DNA from: Lachnospiraceae bacterium
Lineage (GTDB): Bacteria > Bacillota > Clostridia > Lachnospirales > Lachnospiraceae
Assembly: GCA_910575475.1 (NCBI GenBank)
Contig: CAJTGD010000010.1
Coordinates: 103,897-167,896, forward strand
Length of the DNA stretch: 64,000 bases
Direction: 5' to 3'
The translations under genes were made by a program, and so were the position numbers. The notes beneath the pieces were generated by a model. That model ran no database searches and was not told the origin of the DNA. It was given only the letters and a program-made list of their open reading frames with translations. Shown here one piece after another: positions 9,053 through 17,730 of this stretch. Every line of letters starts with the position of its first letter. Within the stretch, counting starts at the first letter, position 1.

Positions 9053-9139
9053 ATTTACTGTCAATTCTTCGTGCAAAGCATTGCTTTTTTCGTGCAGATA
9101 GCATATACTGTAATCATCAGCAGGAAAGGAGATGGTTAT

Positions 9140-9418
9140 ATGGCTGGCTCTACTACAAACATCAGTATCCGCATGGATTCAGACCTGAAAGCGCAGGCTG
9201 AGAGGCTGTTCGGGGAACTCGGCATGAACCTGACAACGGCATTCAACATTTTTGTCCGCCAATCTCTTCGTGAGGGACGGATTCCTTTTGACATTTCCCT
9301 CAACCAGCCCAACAGCGAAACGGTTGCCGCCATGCTGGAGGCGGAAAGGATTGCGAAAGATCCGTCCGTAAAAGGGTATACCGATCTGGATGAACTGTTC
9401 ACAGACCTGAAAGCATGA
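9140..9418 (+). CDS. dinJ: RelB/DinJ-family antitoxin
   Basis: A 92-residue protein. The N-terminal ribbon-helix-helix pattern (TTNISIRMDSDLKAQAERLF) is followed by the family core NLTTAFNIFVRQSLREGRIP and an acidic C-terminal toxin-binding tail. AGGAAAGGAG lies 8 bases before the ATG at 9140. The stop overlaps the toxin start (ATGA). DinJ-type proteins neutralise YafQ-type RNases and repress their own operon. Confidence 0.9.
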   Translation: MAGSTTNISIRMDSDLKAQAERLFGELGMNLTTAFNIFVRQSLREGRIPFDISLNQPNSETVAAMLEAERIAKDPSVKGYTDLDELFTDLKA

Positions 9419-9705
9419 GAAACACAAAATATACAGTCAAGCCTACTACACAATTCAAAAAAGATTACAAGCTGGCAATGAGGCGCGGCCTGGATATCGG
9501 GCTGTTGGAGAGTGTAATCGCCAACCTTGCCATGGGAATGCCCCTCCCGGAGAAAAACAAAGACCACGCCTTGTCCGGGAACTGGGCCGGACACCGTGAA
9601 TGTCATGTGCTGCCTGATTGGCTGCTTATCTACCGCATTGACGATGATGTCCTGGTACTAACCTTATCACGCGCGGGATCACACAGCAATCTGTTTGGAA
9701 AATGA
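9415..9705 (+). CDS. yafQ: YafQ-family mRNA interferase toxin
   Basis: A 96-residue RelE-fold toxin. The N-terminal TTQFKKDYKLAMRRGLD, the middle DHALSGNWAGHRECHVLPDW and the C-terminal RAGSHSNLF match YafQ, with the expected conserved His and Asp positions present. It would cleave mRNA on the ribosome when free of DinJ. Start and stop overlap with the antitoxin gene indicates translational coupling. A hairpin 14 bases after the stop may end the transcript. Confidence 0.9.
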   Translation: MRNTKYTVKPTTQFKKDYKLAMRRGLDIGLLESVIANLAMGMPLPEKNKDHALSGNWAGHRECHVLPDWLLIYRIDDDVLVLTLSRAGSHSNLFGK

Positions 9706-9718
9706 TTTTATCTGCCAC

Positions 9719-9764
9719 GGGGCTGTTGCATCAGAGATCAAAAAATCTCGGACATAACAGCCCC
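9719..9764 (+). terminator. Hairpin after yafQ
   Basis: GGGGCTGTT pairs with AACAGCCCC around an inner GAGAT/ATCTC stem. No U-tract follows, so it may be a transcript-stabilising or repeat-type hairpin rather than a strong terminator. The GGGGCTGTTGCA head recurs at 39719. Confidence 0.4.
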
Positions 9765-10193
9765 TTAACCCCCATCACCCTGCTTGCCACGGAATCCTCC
9801 ACCTATCGGGAGAACCCGGATGCACCGCCGGGCTCCCGCCTGTCCGACATTGCGCTTTTGGTAAATGGTACAGACTATTATCACCTGGAATGCCAGATGC
9901 GGAACGATCTGGAAATGGTCATACGCATGATCGCGTATGATCTTCATTTCGCCATACAGCATACCCTCGCGGAGGATACGGAAACCGGTATCCTTATCAT
10001 GCGCTTTCCTCATTCCGCCGTTATCTATCCGGATAAGACCGAACGCTTTCCCAAACACCTCACGTGCCGTATCATTTTTCAGGATGAAACCGAACATCTC
10101 TATCAGATTCCTGCCGTTTGGATCCAGTCCTGTTCCCTAGATGAGATTCATGTGAAATGGCCATCCGGCCGTTTCATAAGATATAATTCCTAA
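9762..10193 (+). pseudogene. Rpn/PD-(D/E)XK transposase-like nuclease, internal fragment
   Basis: The segment SDIALLVNGTDYYHLECQM carries the D...E-x-Q pattern of the PD-(D/E)XK fold in Rpn-family recombination-promoting nucleases. MIAYDLHFAIQHTLAEDTET and LYQIPAVWIQSCSLDEIH continue the match. The N-terminus is missing (the frame enters through the preceding hairpin) and so is the C-terminal half, which ends abruptly at 10193. Such genes are dispersed and duplicated within gut Clostridia. This copy is not functional. Confidence 0.55.
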
Positions 10194-10316
10194 GATAATT
10201 TGCGCTTAAAACTACTGCCTTTTTCGCGTCCTCCTGGCTCTTCTCAAACGCCTTGTCTTCCACTTCGATGCAGGTGTATCCGTCGTAACCGATATCCGTC
10301 AATGCGGACACATTCT
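10174..10316 (-). pseudogene. Sugar-phosphate isomerase/epimerase, C-terminal remnant
   Basis: In the minus-strand frame the residues LTDIGYDGYTCIEVEDKAFE lead to a stop at 10174. This is the usual C-terminal strand and helix of a TIM-barrel sugar-phosphate isomerase/epimerase. It lacks everything upstream and is joined directly to the N-terminus of a symporter gene, so a deletion has fused two genes that were probably neighbours in a sugar operon. Confidence 0.5.
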
Positions 10317-10541
10317 CGTGTTTTCCGCGATGGAGCCCATCATCGGATCATTCACCGCGTCCCATACTCTTGCGATGAGCATGATCACAGATACCGTTGC
10401 CGGAGCGAACCCGACAATATCCGTATAAAAAATGGTTAAATAAGAGCCTACAAATGTCCATACAAACTGTGATGCCAGGTCTCCCAGGCCGTAGCAGATC
10501 ACGCCCAGCTTAGAAGCGCGTTTGATTCCTGTGTTTTCCAT
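10299..10541 (-). pseudogene. GPH-family sugar/cation symporter, N-terminal fragment
   Basis: The first 75 codons of a MelB-type glycoside-pentoside-hexuronide symporter: KLGVICYGLGDLASQFVWTF, the first membrane helix, then YTDIVGFAPATVSVIMLI and ARVWDAVNDPMMGSIAENT. GGAGGATCAGCAG precedes the ATG at 10541. The frame then runs out of frame into the isomerase remnant, leaving one and a half of twelve membrane helices. Confidence 0.65.
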
Positions 10542-10623
10542 TCTGCTGATCCTCCTTTATTTTCATCAAAGTAACTGTTCAAAACGGCAGGATGCAGAGA
10601 TGTCTGCCGCTTCGAATATTTCA

Positions 10624-11389
10624 TCAAAATTTGATCTCATGGCCCAATTGATTTGCCTTGTAAATGTTGTCGAGGATCTTCGTCACGACGAATGCCTGCT
10701 CCGGTTTTACCAGCGGCTCCGTATCGTTGAGGATGGCTTCCAGCCATTGCTTGCACTCGATCACCTCTTCCTTGTCGGATCCGCCCTCGAAAAACGCGAT
10801 GGTTCCGCCCGAGGAAAGCTGTTCTTCGGTCAGCTGTCCGTGTGAGGTCTTGTTGATCACCAGGTCATAGCCGCCTTCCTTGCTCATGCCGCCGATGATC
10901 TCCGCGCCTGCCTTTGTCCCGCAGAGCGTAGCTGCCGCCTCCCGGAAATCCTTCATATTGATGGCCCAGGTCGCCCGCCTCGCATGCCGCATGGAGCATC
11001 TGGGTATCCTTGCGGAACCGGTTCTGATATCCGATGGTGAATTTCTTTCCGGATTTCTTCCATGCCTCCATCATCTTCTCCGCGTCCTCTGTGGTCGCTG
11101 CCATCGGCTTCTCGCACATCACATGCTTGCCTGCCTCAAATGCCGCGACCGTGATCGGGCAGTGCGCCACGTTAGGTGTGCAGACATGAACGGCATCAAT
11201 GCTTTCATCCTTCAGAAGCTCGGTATAATCGGTGTAATACCTTGCGCCCTCCGCCCCGTATTCCTCACATGCTTTTTTCGCACGCTCCTCGATGATATCG
11301 CAGAACGCCACCATCTCACACAGTTCGCTCTGGGATTTCAATGCCGGAAAATGCTTCTGATTCGCGATCCCTCCGCAGCCTTTCGCTAT
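10624..11389 (-). pseudogene. Gfo/Idh/MocA dehydrogenase, missing start and middle
   Basis: The N-terminal Rossmann part begins without a start codon (GCGGIANQKHFPALKS) right at the hairpin repeat copy 2. It continues through VHVCTPNVAHCPIT and the catalytic EKP motif (HVMCEKPMAAT) to LHAACEAGDLG. Near 10970-10990 the frame changes and about 100 residues of the C-terminal domain are missing. The end is present: TWAINMKDFREAAATLCGTK, then EQAFVVTKILDNIYKANQLG. So the gene lost its first codons, its centre and its frame. It was probably part of the same sugar operon as the isomerase and symporter fragments next to it. Confidence 0.7.
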
Positions 11390-11391
11390 AT

Positions 11392-11428
11392 GTAACCAAT
11401 TTGCGCAGCAAATTGATTGCCTACTTGC
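11392..11428 (-). repeat. Small hairpin repeat, copy 2
   Basis: Minus strand: GCAAGTAGGCAATCAATTTG, with CAATTTGC-TGC-GCAAATTG forming a perfect 8-bp stem, then GTTACATATA. It is closest to copy 1 and shares its 3' flank. It abuts the truncated N-terminus of the dehydrogenase pseudogene, as if it had replaced the gene's own start region. Confidence 0.6.
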
Positions 11429-11433
11429 CCGCC

Positions 11434-11452
11434 ATCTGCGAAGCAGATTTTT
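11434..11452 (+). terminator. Short hairpin with T-run
   Basis: ATCTGC-GAA-GCAGAT followed by four to five T. It is small, but has the form of an intrinsic terminator on the plus strand. No plus-strand gene ends just before it. Confidence 0.3.
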
Positions 11453-11718
11453 AATGCGGGCAATTCCCGTATCGTTTTTTCATACGATACTTTACATCAA
11501 CTCGTTTGGTTTTGTTTTTGTTGATAGTTAAATTCTAATTCAAAAAAATGCTTTTTTCCTTCCGTTTTTTTGTTAGTTACATTCTAGTTTATGGAAATTC
11601 CTGTCGTTTTTGTAATGGTTTCAGAAACCGCATATGAAAATACATCGAACAAAGCTATATTGACCTTTTCTGAAAAACTTAGCGAAAAGTTCTTGCTTGT
11701 GACGCCGCGTAATGATTT

Positions 11719-11752
11719 ATACTGAATATCAGGCAGATCTGCCACTCAGTAT
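11719..11752. promoter_or_regulatory. Nested inverted repeat upstream of MerR gene
   Basis: ATACTGA and TCAGTAT flank the 12-bp palindrome GGCAGATCTGCC. No T-run follows, so an operator or a relic of a mobile end are both possible. It lies about 195 bases before the MerR start, which is far for direct autoregulation. Confidence 0.35.
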
Positions 11753-11946
11753 CATATGACGCGCACAGCCGCATGAGGATTATGCCGCTTTACGGCTGCG
11801 GCTGGCGCAATGTTGGGAACTGGATGAAAAGAACTTGTACAGGTTACGCAGAGACAAGCCAAGATGTATAAGTTATTTTCAGACAGTTCCTTGCAGCAGA
11901 TTTCATCGTCTGTGAGTATATAATATGTCTCAGGAGGTAACGAACC

Positions 11947-12744
11947 ATGGCAAAATACAGAGCAATTCCCGATGGATATATGACCGTTGGGGAAGCCGCG
12001 AAGAAAATGGGGCTCACGGTCCGAACCCTGCAATATTACGATAAAGAGGGATTACTCTCTCCATCCGCAGAAAGCGCGGGCGGGCGCAGGCTTTATACGG
12101 ATAAGGATTTGATTACGCTTCATCAGATCGCGTCCTTGAAATCCTTGGGCTTCTCTTTGAATGACATAAAGCAGCGCTTGATTTCTTTAGAAACACCGGC
12201 GGATGTTGCAGACGCTCTTACCAAACAGGCTGATGACATACGCAGGAAAATAGAACAGCTGACTACTTCTCTGACTGCGGTCGAACGGTTAAAAGCAGAA
12301 GTGCTGCAAATGCAGACCGTCAATTTTAAGAAGTATGCGGATATTATCGTCAATCTGCAGATGAACAATGACTCTTACTATCTGATCAAGCGTTTTGATG
12401 ATGATACGCTTGACCATATCCGAAAGAGATTTGATAAGGAAAGCGGCTTAAATTTTATGGACCGATTTCATTGTTTAAGCGATGAAATCGTACAACTTCA
12501 AAAGGAACATGTGCCCCCAGAAAGCGAAAAATGTCAGCAGGTTGTAAAAGAATATTGGGGCCTGATCATGGAATTTACAAACGGAGATAGGAATATGCTG
12601 CCGAAATTGATGGAAATCGGCAATATCGATACTGCCGCAAATGCCTGGGAAGAAAGGCAAAAAACCGTAAACGACTATTTAGAGCCAGCCCTGCAGATCT
12701 ACTTTTCAAAGCTCGGAGCAAATCCCTTCGAGGAGGTGGAATGA
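11947..12744 (+). CDS. MerR-family regulator with effector-binding tail
   Basis: A 265-residue protein. Residues 12 to 80 form the MerR winged helix (MTVGEAAKKMGLTVRTLQYY, then SAGGRRLYTDKDL). A dimerising coiled coil follows (about 90 to 125). The last 130 residues resemble a TipAS-like helical effector domain, suggesting response to a drug or peptide. It starts at ATG 11947 after CAGGAGG. Its stop overlaps the ABC ATPase start (ATGATG), and the permease gene overlaps in turn, so the three form a tight operon. MerR-type activators usually control exactly such adjacent exporters. Confidence 0.85.
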   Translation: MAKYRAIPDGYMTVGEAAKKMGLTVRTLQYYDKEGLLSPSAESAGGRRLYTDKDLITLHQIASLKSLGFSLNDIKQRLISLETPADVADALTKQADDIRRKIEQLTTSLTAVERLKAEVLQMQTVNFKKYADIIVNLQMNNDSYYLIKRFDDDTLDHIRKRFDKESGLNFMDRFHCLSDEIVQLQKEHVPPESEKCQQVVKEYWGLIMEFTNGDRNMLPKLMEIGNIDTAANAWEERQKTVNDYLEPALQIYFSKLGANPFEEVE

Positions 12745-13559
12745 TGCATCACGCAATACAGGTTAGTGGATTAAAGAAAAGCTATGGCAGCCATATGGTT
12801 CTCAAGGGAATGAATCTTCAGATCGAACGGGGAGAAGTTTTTTCTCTGCTCGGTGTCAATGGCGCAGGAAAAACGACAGCTCTCGAATGTATCGAGGGCC
12901 TGCGGAACTATGACAGCGGTACGGTCCTCGTAAACGGGAAAACAGGGATCCAGCTGCAGTCCTCCTCTTTGCCCGCCCATATCAGACCTATGGAGGCGGT
13001 AAAGCTGTTTGCAAAATGGAATCGAACAAAGATCGACTGCTCGATGCTTCATACTCTTGGTATCCAGGAAATGGAAAAGAAGCAGTATGCCCAGCTGTCT
13101 ACAGGGCAAAAAAGGCGGCTGCATCTCGCCCTTGCGCTGATCGGCGATCCAGATATTATTTTTCTCGACGAGCCGACTGCGGGGCTTGATGTGGAGGGCA
13201 GATTTTCGCTTCATGAGCAGATCCGAACGCTCAAAGCACAGGGAAAGACCATTGTTCTGGCAAGCCATGATATGGCGGAGGTCGAAACCTTATGCGACCG
13301 TATCGCTATTTTAAATCACGGAAGCATTTCCTTTTGCGGCACAGCTTCGGAACTGACAGACAAGGTTGGGAAAACCTATTTTATCCATATCAAAACCCAG
13401 TCAGGGGACAGTACTTTTGAGACAGACAATATTGAAAATACGCTGATTTCCCTGCTCAGCGAGCTGAAACAAAAGGAAATACAGGTGTTAGATATTAAAG
13501 TGGACCGCGGCACACTGGAACAGCATTTTATGGAAATGACAAGGAGGGAAGCAGAATGA
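12741..13559 (+). CDS. ABC exporter ATP-binding protein
   Basis: A 272-residue ATPase. Walker A is GVNGAGKTT, the signature is LSTGQKRRL, Walker B is IIFLDEPTAGLD and the switch His lies in LASHDMAEVETLCDR. The Q-loop region is short, as in drug- and lantibiotic-type exporters. The last 60 residues form the usual accessory domain. It overlaps both neighbours by four bases. With the permease it should export a substrate, perhaps an antimicrobial, under the MerR regulator. The substrate cannot be read from sequence. Confidence 0.9.
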   Translation: MMHHAIQVSGLKKSYGSHMVLKGMNLQIERGEVFSLLGVNGAGKTTALECIEGLRNYDSGTVLVNGKTGIQLQSSSLPAHIRPMEAVKLFAKWNRTKIDCSMLHTLGIQEMEKKQYAQLSTGQKRRLHLALALIGDPDIIFLDEPTAGLDVEGRFSLHEQIRTLKAQGKTIVLASHDMAEVETLCDRIAILNHGSISFCGTASELTDKVGKTYFIHIKTQSGDSTFETDNIENTLISLLSELKQKEIQVLDIKVDRGTLEQHFMEMTRREAE

Positions 13560-14269
13560 GCGGATTTTTTTATGGTGTTGCGTTACAGTGGAAATTGGAT
13601 ATACGAAGCAGATCCCTGCTCGTGACCTGCTATGTCGTTCCGCTGATTTTTTTTCTTCTTATGGGCGGTATTTTCACTTCTGTTATGCCCGGTATGAGAA
13701 GCACGCTCATCCAGTCTATGATCGTGATGAGCGTTTCCATGGGAGCGTTTATCGGGCTGCCGCCATCGCTGATCGAGACCTACGGAAGTGATATCAGCAA
13801 AGTTTATAAAGCAAACGGAGTGCCTGTCTATCTGGGTCTTGTGACGATGTTTCTTTCCGCATTTGTCCATTTGATGATTTCCTGCGCTGTGATCGTGCTG
13901 CTGGCTCCCCTATTATTCGAAGCTGTTTTGCCGGCACAGCTCCCGGTTTTCTTTCTTGCGCTTGCGATATACATCATGGTGTCGTTAAGCATTGGAAGTA
14001 TTTTAGGACTGATGATAAAAAATCAGGCAAAACTGACCATGATCGCGCAGCTGGTGTTTCTGCCTTCCATTATGCTCTCGGGGATCATGTTCCCCGCGGA
14101 TCTGCTGCCCGGGCTTCTTGAAACGGCAGGGCGTATCTTCCCCGCCTCCCGGGGATACCGGTTGATGCTGGATGATGGCTTTTGCCTTGAAAATCTGTGG
14201 TATCTGATCCTTGTATTTTTTGCATCGGTCATCGTATGCGGAATACTTTTGAAGAAACAAAAATCGTGA
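13556..14269 (+). CDS. ABC-2-type exporter permease
   Basis: A 237-residue membrane protein with six hydrophobic segments. The first lies at residues 20-45 (VVPLIFFLLMGGIFTSV) and the last near the C-terminus (YLILVFFASVIVCGILL). The ABC-2 hallmark is seen near residues 160-190: a membrane segment followed by LSGIMFPADLLP. It completes the MerR-ATPase-permease operon. AGGAGGGAAGC precedes the ATG. Confidence 0.85.
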   Translation: MSGFFYGVALQWKLDIRSRSLLVTCYVVPLIFFLLMGGIFTSVMPGMRSTLIQSMIVMSVSMGAFIGLPPSLIETYGSDISKVYKANGVPVYLGLVTMFLSAFVHLMISCAVIVLLAPLLFEAVLPAQLPVFFLALAIYIMVSLSIGSILGLMIKNQAKLTMIAQLVFLPSIMLSGIMFPADLLPGLLETAGRIFPASRGYRLMLDDGFCLENLWYLILVFFASVIVCGILLKKQKS

Positions 14270-14430
14270 CAGAATCTAAAGTACATGATAAAATAAAATC
14301 CACTGTTGCTATCCGCGAAAAATCCGGGAAATACGACACGCTGATGTCATATTTCTGATGATAAGATAAAATATAACCTTTCAGACCAGCAGGCAATTCC
14401 ACACTCTGCTCTTCTGAATGACTGTACTGA

Positions 14431-14464
14431 AATGCAATATCCATGTCTGCCTGGATATTGCATT
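14431..14464. promoter_or_regulatory. Perfect 13-bp inverted repeat
   Basis: AATGCAATATCCA and TGGATATTGCATT are separated by 8 bases. There is no T-run on either side, so an operator is more likely than a terminator. It lies between the ABC operon and the next gene, 35 bases before that gene's start. Confidence 0.55.
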
Positions 14465-14498
14465 CCAGCGCAGGAATCACACAAAGGAGGAACCAGAT

Positions 14499-14870
14499 AT
14501 GTCATTTAGTGAAACCTGCATTTATCAGGTCAAGCCGCAAAAAGCGGAGGAATTTGAAGCACTGATGCAGGAAGCAAAAACCTTTTTGGAACAGCAGGAG
14601 GGATTGCTCCTGCTCCGGCTCATCAAACGGGGATACCGCATCGATATGGAGCAGATCAGAGAAGGCCTTCCCCCTCTGGAGCTCACCCGCATTGTAAAAA
14701 GCGTGAAATATGTGCTGTATTGGGAATTTGATACGAAAGAAAGCTACGGAACCGCCCAGAAGAACCTTTACGGAACCTATTGGAAGGCGATTGACAAGTG
14801 CCTGATCGTTCCCCATGACAAATACTTAGGAGAGGAGCTGATCTCATGGAATTCGCATACTGCGGATTGA
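14499..14870 (+). CDS. Small protein of dimeric alpha/beta-barrel type, unknown function
   Basis: A 123-residue protein starting at ATG 14499 (AAAGGAGG 8 bases upstream). It begins FSETCIYQVKPQKAEEFEAL and continues with a Gln/Glu-rich helix and the strand LLLLRLIKRGYR, a pattern that resembles ABM/EthD-like stress-response barrels. No catalytic residues can be assigned. Its 3' end overlaps the start of a truncated DUF3795 reading frame, and a WYL regulator follows. The family call is weak. Confidence 0.5.
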   Translation: MSFSETCIYQVKPQKAEEFEALMQEAKTFLEQQEGLLLLRLIKRGYRIDMEQIREGLPPLELTRIVKSVKYVLYWEFDTKESYGTAQKNLYGTYWKAIDKCLIVPHDKYLGEELISWNSHTAD

Positions 14871-14965
14871 ATTGTAAGGAATGCGCCGTTTATCTTGCCT
14901 CTGTCAGCCAGAATACGGAAGAACAGGCTCGGTTGGCGAAAGAAAGAGGGAAACGATGCAGATAG
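14846..14965 (+). pseudogene. DUF3795 protein, N-terminal 39 codons only
   Basis: AGGAGAGGAG precedes an ATG that opens MEFAYCGLNCKECAVYLAS, the Cys-rich start of DUF3795 proteins (CGLNCxxC), but a stop follows after 39 codons. Family members are usually 100 or more residues. The ATG of the WYL gene lies inside the last codons, so a deletion seems to have fused the start of one gene to the next. Confidence 0.6.
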
Positions 14966-15876
14966 ACAGACTGATCCAGATTATTTTTCTCCTGTTGAGT
15001 CATGAAAATATTACAGCAAAGCAGCTGGCAGCGGAGCTTGGTGTCTCCGCCCGCACGATCTACAGGGACATCAATATCCTGTCGGCTGCCGGCATCCCGA
15101 TCCTGTCGCAGAAGGGATACAGAGGAGGGTTGTCTCTGCTGGAGGGCTTCTCACTGGACAAGACTTATTTCACACAGGCGGAGCAGAGCAATATTGTGCA
15201 GGCGCTGCAGATCCTGAAATCGTCGAATTATCCGGATGCGGAAAAAACTCTGAACAAGGTTGCCGGATTGTTCAGCCACAATCTGCAGTCCGAATGGCTG
15301 GAGATTGATTTTTCCTATTGGGGCAGTCCGGAAAAGGAGCGGAACAATATCACGGCGTTGGAGCGCGCGGTCATCAACAAATATGTGATCACATTTACGT
15401 ATTATAATTCGGAGCTGACGGTCACTGAGCAAACTGCAGAACCGCTGAAATTGGTTTTCAAATCACACGCCTGGTATCTGATCGCCTATTCCCGGCGCAG
15501 AAAGGAAATCCGCACCTATAAAATGTCCCGCATGCGGGAGCTTGTGATCACCAGTGAGCTGTTTGACCGGGAGCTGCCGGCGGATTTTTCACTGAATCCC
15601 GCTTATAAGGAAGAATACGATATCCCCGTATTCAAACTGCATTTTTCGGAAAAGATCGCGTATAAGGTCTATGATGAATTTCAGGAAAAATACATTAAAA
15701 AATTGGACGACGGTACGCTGGAGGTCACATTCCGGTACCAGCTGAGCGACTGGACCTTCCTGTATCTGCTGTCTTTTGGAGAGTATGTGGAGATTATTGA
15801 ACCGGTGGAAGCAAGGAATATTTTAAAGGAAAAGGCGCGGAAGATTCTTGCTCTGTACCAAAATTCCGAGCACTGA
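14956..15876 (+). CDS. WYL-domain transcriptional regulator (YafY type)
   Basis: A 306-residue protein. A DeoR-like helix-turn-helix fills residues 5 to 60 (ITAKQLAAELGVSARTIYRD). The WYL domain lies at about 140 to 215, ending in HAWYLIAYSRRRKEIRTYKM, where the conserved Trp-Tyr-Leu and the ligand-binding Arg residues are kept. A WCX-like C-terminal domain completes it. It starts at ATG 14956 within the DUF3795 fragment, after AGAGGGAAACG. Such proteins sense ligands such as nucleotides or nucleic acid; the ligand here is unknown. Confidence 0.85.
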   Translation: MQIDRLIQIIFLLLSHENITAKQLAAELGVSARTIYRDINILSAAGIPILSQKGYRGGLSLLEGFSLDKTYFTQAEQSNIVQALQILKSSNYPDAEKTLNKVAGLFSHNLQSEWLEIDFSYWGSPEKERNNITALERAVINKYVITFTYYNSELTVTEQTAEPLKLVFKSHAWYLIAYSRRRKEIRTYKMSRMRELVITSELFDRELPADFSLNPAYKEEYDIPVFKLHFSEKIAYKVYDEFQEKYIKKLDDGTLEVTFRYQLSDWTFLYLLSFGEYVEIIEPVEARNILKEKARKILALYQNSEH

Positions 15877-15877
15877 T

Positions 15878-17112
15878 TTAGATACAAAACACCGCATACA
15901 GCGGAACCGACCTGATCCCGTCCTTCATCCCAAAATTCCTTCCGGAGATCCGGATGCAATATGCCGGGTCATACTTCTCCCGGTACACCATCAGGCTTTT
16001 TGCTTTCACATGATCTCCCGCCTTGCATTCCACCGGGATCACGCGCCCTTCCCGGACGATCAGGAAGTCCACCTCAGCAGTGCCCTCCGATTCCCAGTAA
16101 AACAGCTCATATCCGTTGGCCCGAAGCGCGCATGCCGCATAATTTTCTGCGTAAATGCCCCGGAATCTTTCACTTTCCCGGGCAAGAAGGCTTTGCTCCG
16201 TCATGCCGATCCTGGCGGATAAAAGTCCCAGATCGCTGTAATATAATTTGAAAGCGGACAGATCCTGATAGGCAGCCGGAGGCAGAAAGCCCTGGGTACA
16301 TTTGCCGCATTTATATACAATCCCGGACTGCACCAGCCAGTCGATGGAGTCCCCATACTGGGAAGCACGGGCTCCGGATTTGATCAGCTTGTACTGAAAC
16401 TTTTTGGAATCCCGCGCAAGCTGTACCGGAAGCGAATCATAGGCCGCAAATATTTTCACAGTCTCTTTTTCCTGCGCGTATTTTGCCATATCCGCAATAT
16501 ATGCGTTCAAGATCATCTGCCGGATCTCCTCCTGGGTCAGTACCGCATCCCTGGCGATATCAGCCTTTATTACGGCAGGCATCCCTCCTGTGATACAGTA
16601 ATGCCGGTATTCCTGCATGGCATCCTGATGCAGTTCCGCCGCCATGACCGTATTCTCCGCAAAGTGCTTCCGGATCTCCTCTGCCAGCAGCTCCTTCCCC
16701 TTTGCCCACAGATATTCCTCAAAGTCCATGGGGTACAGGGTCAGCATCTGTACCTTGCCAACCGGGAATGAAAACTGCTCCCGCTTCAATGCCACTCCCA
16801 AAAGGCTTCCCGCCGCAATCACATGATATTCCGGCGCCTCCTCCGCGAAATATTTCAAAGAGGTGAGCGCCCTCTCGCACATCTGGATCTCATCAAATAT
16901 GATCAATGTCTGATCCGGAATGATCTGAGTATGGAAATATGTTTCCAAAACAGACAGAACCTCATCTGCCTTGATATTGCCACGAAAATATTCCCCAATC
17001 CGCTGGTCTTCCTCGAAATTCACATAAACCGCATTCTGAAATCCAATTGCAGCCAGCTCCCGCATGACAAATGTCTTCCCCACCTGCCTTGCCCCATAGA
17101 GCAGCAAAGAAA
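15878..17112 (-). pseudogene. AAA ATPase with DUF4143, N-terminus lost
   Basis: Walker A reads LLLYGARQVGKTF, Walker B TLIIFDEIQMCE, and sensor segment HVIAAGSLLGVAL. The DUF4143 region follows. The C-terminus holds a PD-(D/E)XK-like core, AEVDFLIVREGRVIPVECKAG. The frame extends to 17170, but the residues before the Walker A strand are unrelated to the family, whose members carry about 20 more residues (helix and strand) first. No ribosome site fits any start. The gene is probably cut at about 17100. It converges on the WYL gene with one base between the stops. Confidence 0.7.
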
Positions 17113-17226
17113 CTACATGCAGGCCGCAAAACGGGCTGCTGACAGCAGACGTCGCATTTGCGCCGTTCATCTTGACCGTTGACTGGCTCGATTGGCTTTG
17201 CTGTCTCTACAATAAATCGGACACTG

Positions 17227-17550
17227 TCACCCCAAGACTTCCATGACTTTTTCAAACTTGTCCTGATAATATTTTTTGCTCTCTATAGATAATTTTCGAA
17301 AGCTTCTTGCTAATTTGGCTTTTACAAATTCCTTCCCCTCTTTAATTCCCATTCCTTTTTCAACATAAGCTAAATACAATAAACTGGGCACACTATCGAA
17401 GTGTGAAATTGCATCGGCATCTGCAACACACAATTCTTCAGGAGTATTTTTCGTTAAGCTTACGCTTCCTCTGTGATTTTCTGCATTTTTAACTACAGCT
17501 TCAATATGATAGTAACATCCTATCCCAAACTTATTCGATTCTTTTTGACA
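17227..17550 (-). pseudogene. HD-domain phosphohydrolase, C-terminal remnant
   Basis: The visible part runs from about 17550: YYHIEAVVKNAENHRGS, then NTPEELCVADADAISHFDSV, and ends in a Lys-rich helix to 17227. The HRGS and D-A-D elements fit the C-terminal half of small HD-domain phosphohydrolases. The metal-binding HD and the start are absent, with a stop in frame at about 17558. From here to the GH2 stop (17731) nothing else is seen. Confidence 0.5.
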
Positions 17551-17730
17551 TCAATCATATATTTCCTGCTGCAAATTCCTCAAAATATCTTCTCGCATAT
17601 TTCTCTTCCTCAAATTGCAATCTATCATTCTTTCATTTCCGCCCCTGTTGTGGATTTAGGTTTTTGAGTAAATCTGACAACAACACCCTCCTTCCGAGCA
17701 GGGCGTCACAGCCGGCAACGCCGAATCCCT

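Larger units (their letters stand above)
11429..11946. other. Gene-free stretch before the MerR gene
   Basis: No convincing gene is present. It holds a small hairpin with a T-run (11434-11452), another hairpin at 11469-11490 (GTATCG/CGATAC), and a nested inverted repeat at 11719-11752. A TATAAT-like box lies near 11918, but no -35 at a normal distance was found. AGGAGG lies directly before the MerR start. Confidence 0.5.

Noticed and set aside
11892..11923. TTGCAG and TATAAT as promoter of the MerR gene
   Set aside because: The spacer is 22 bases, longer than even the 19 to 20 of MerR-controlled promoters, so I left it out.
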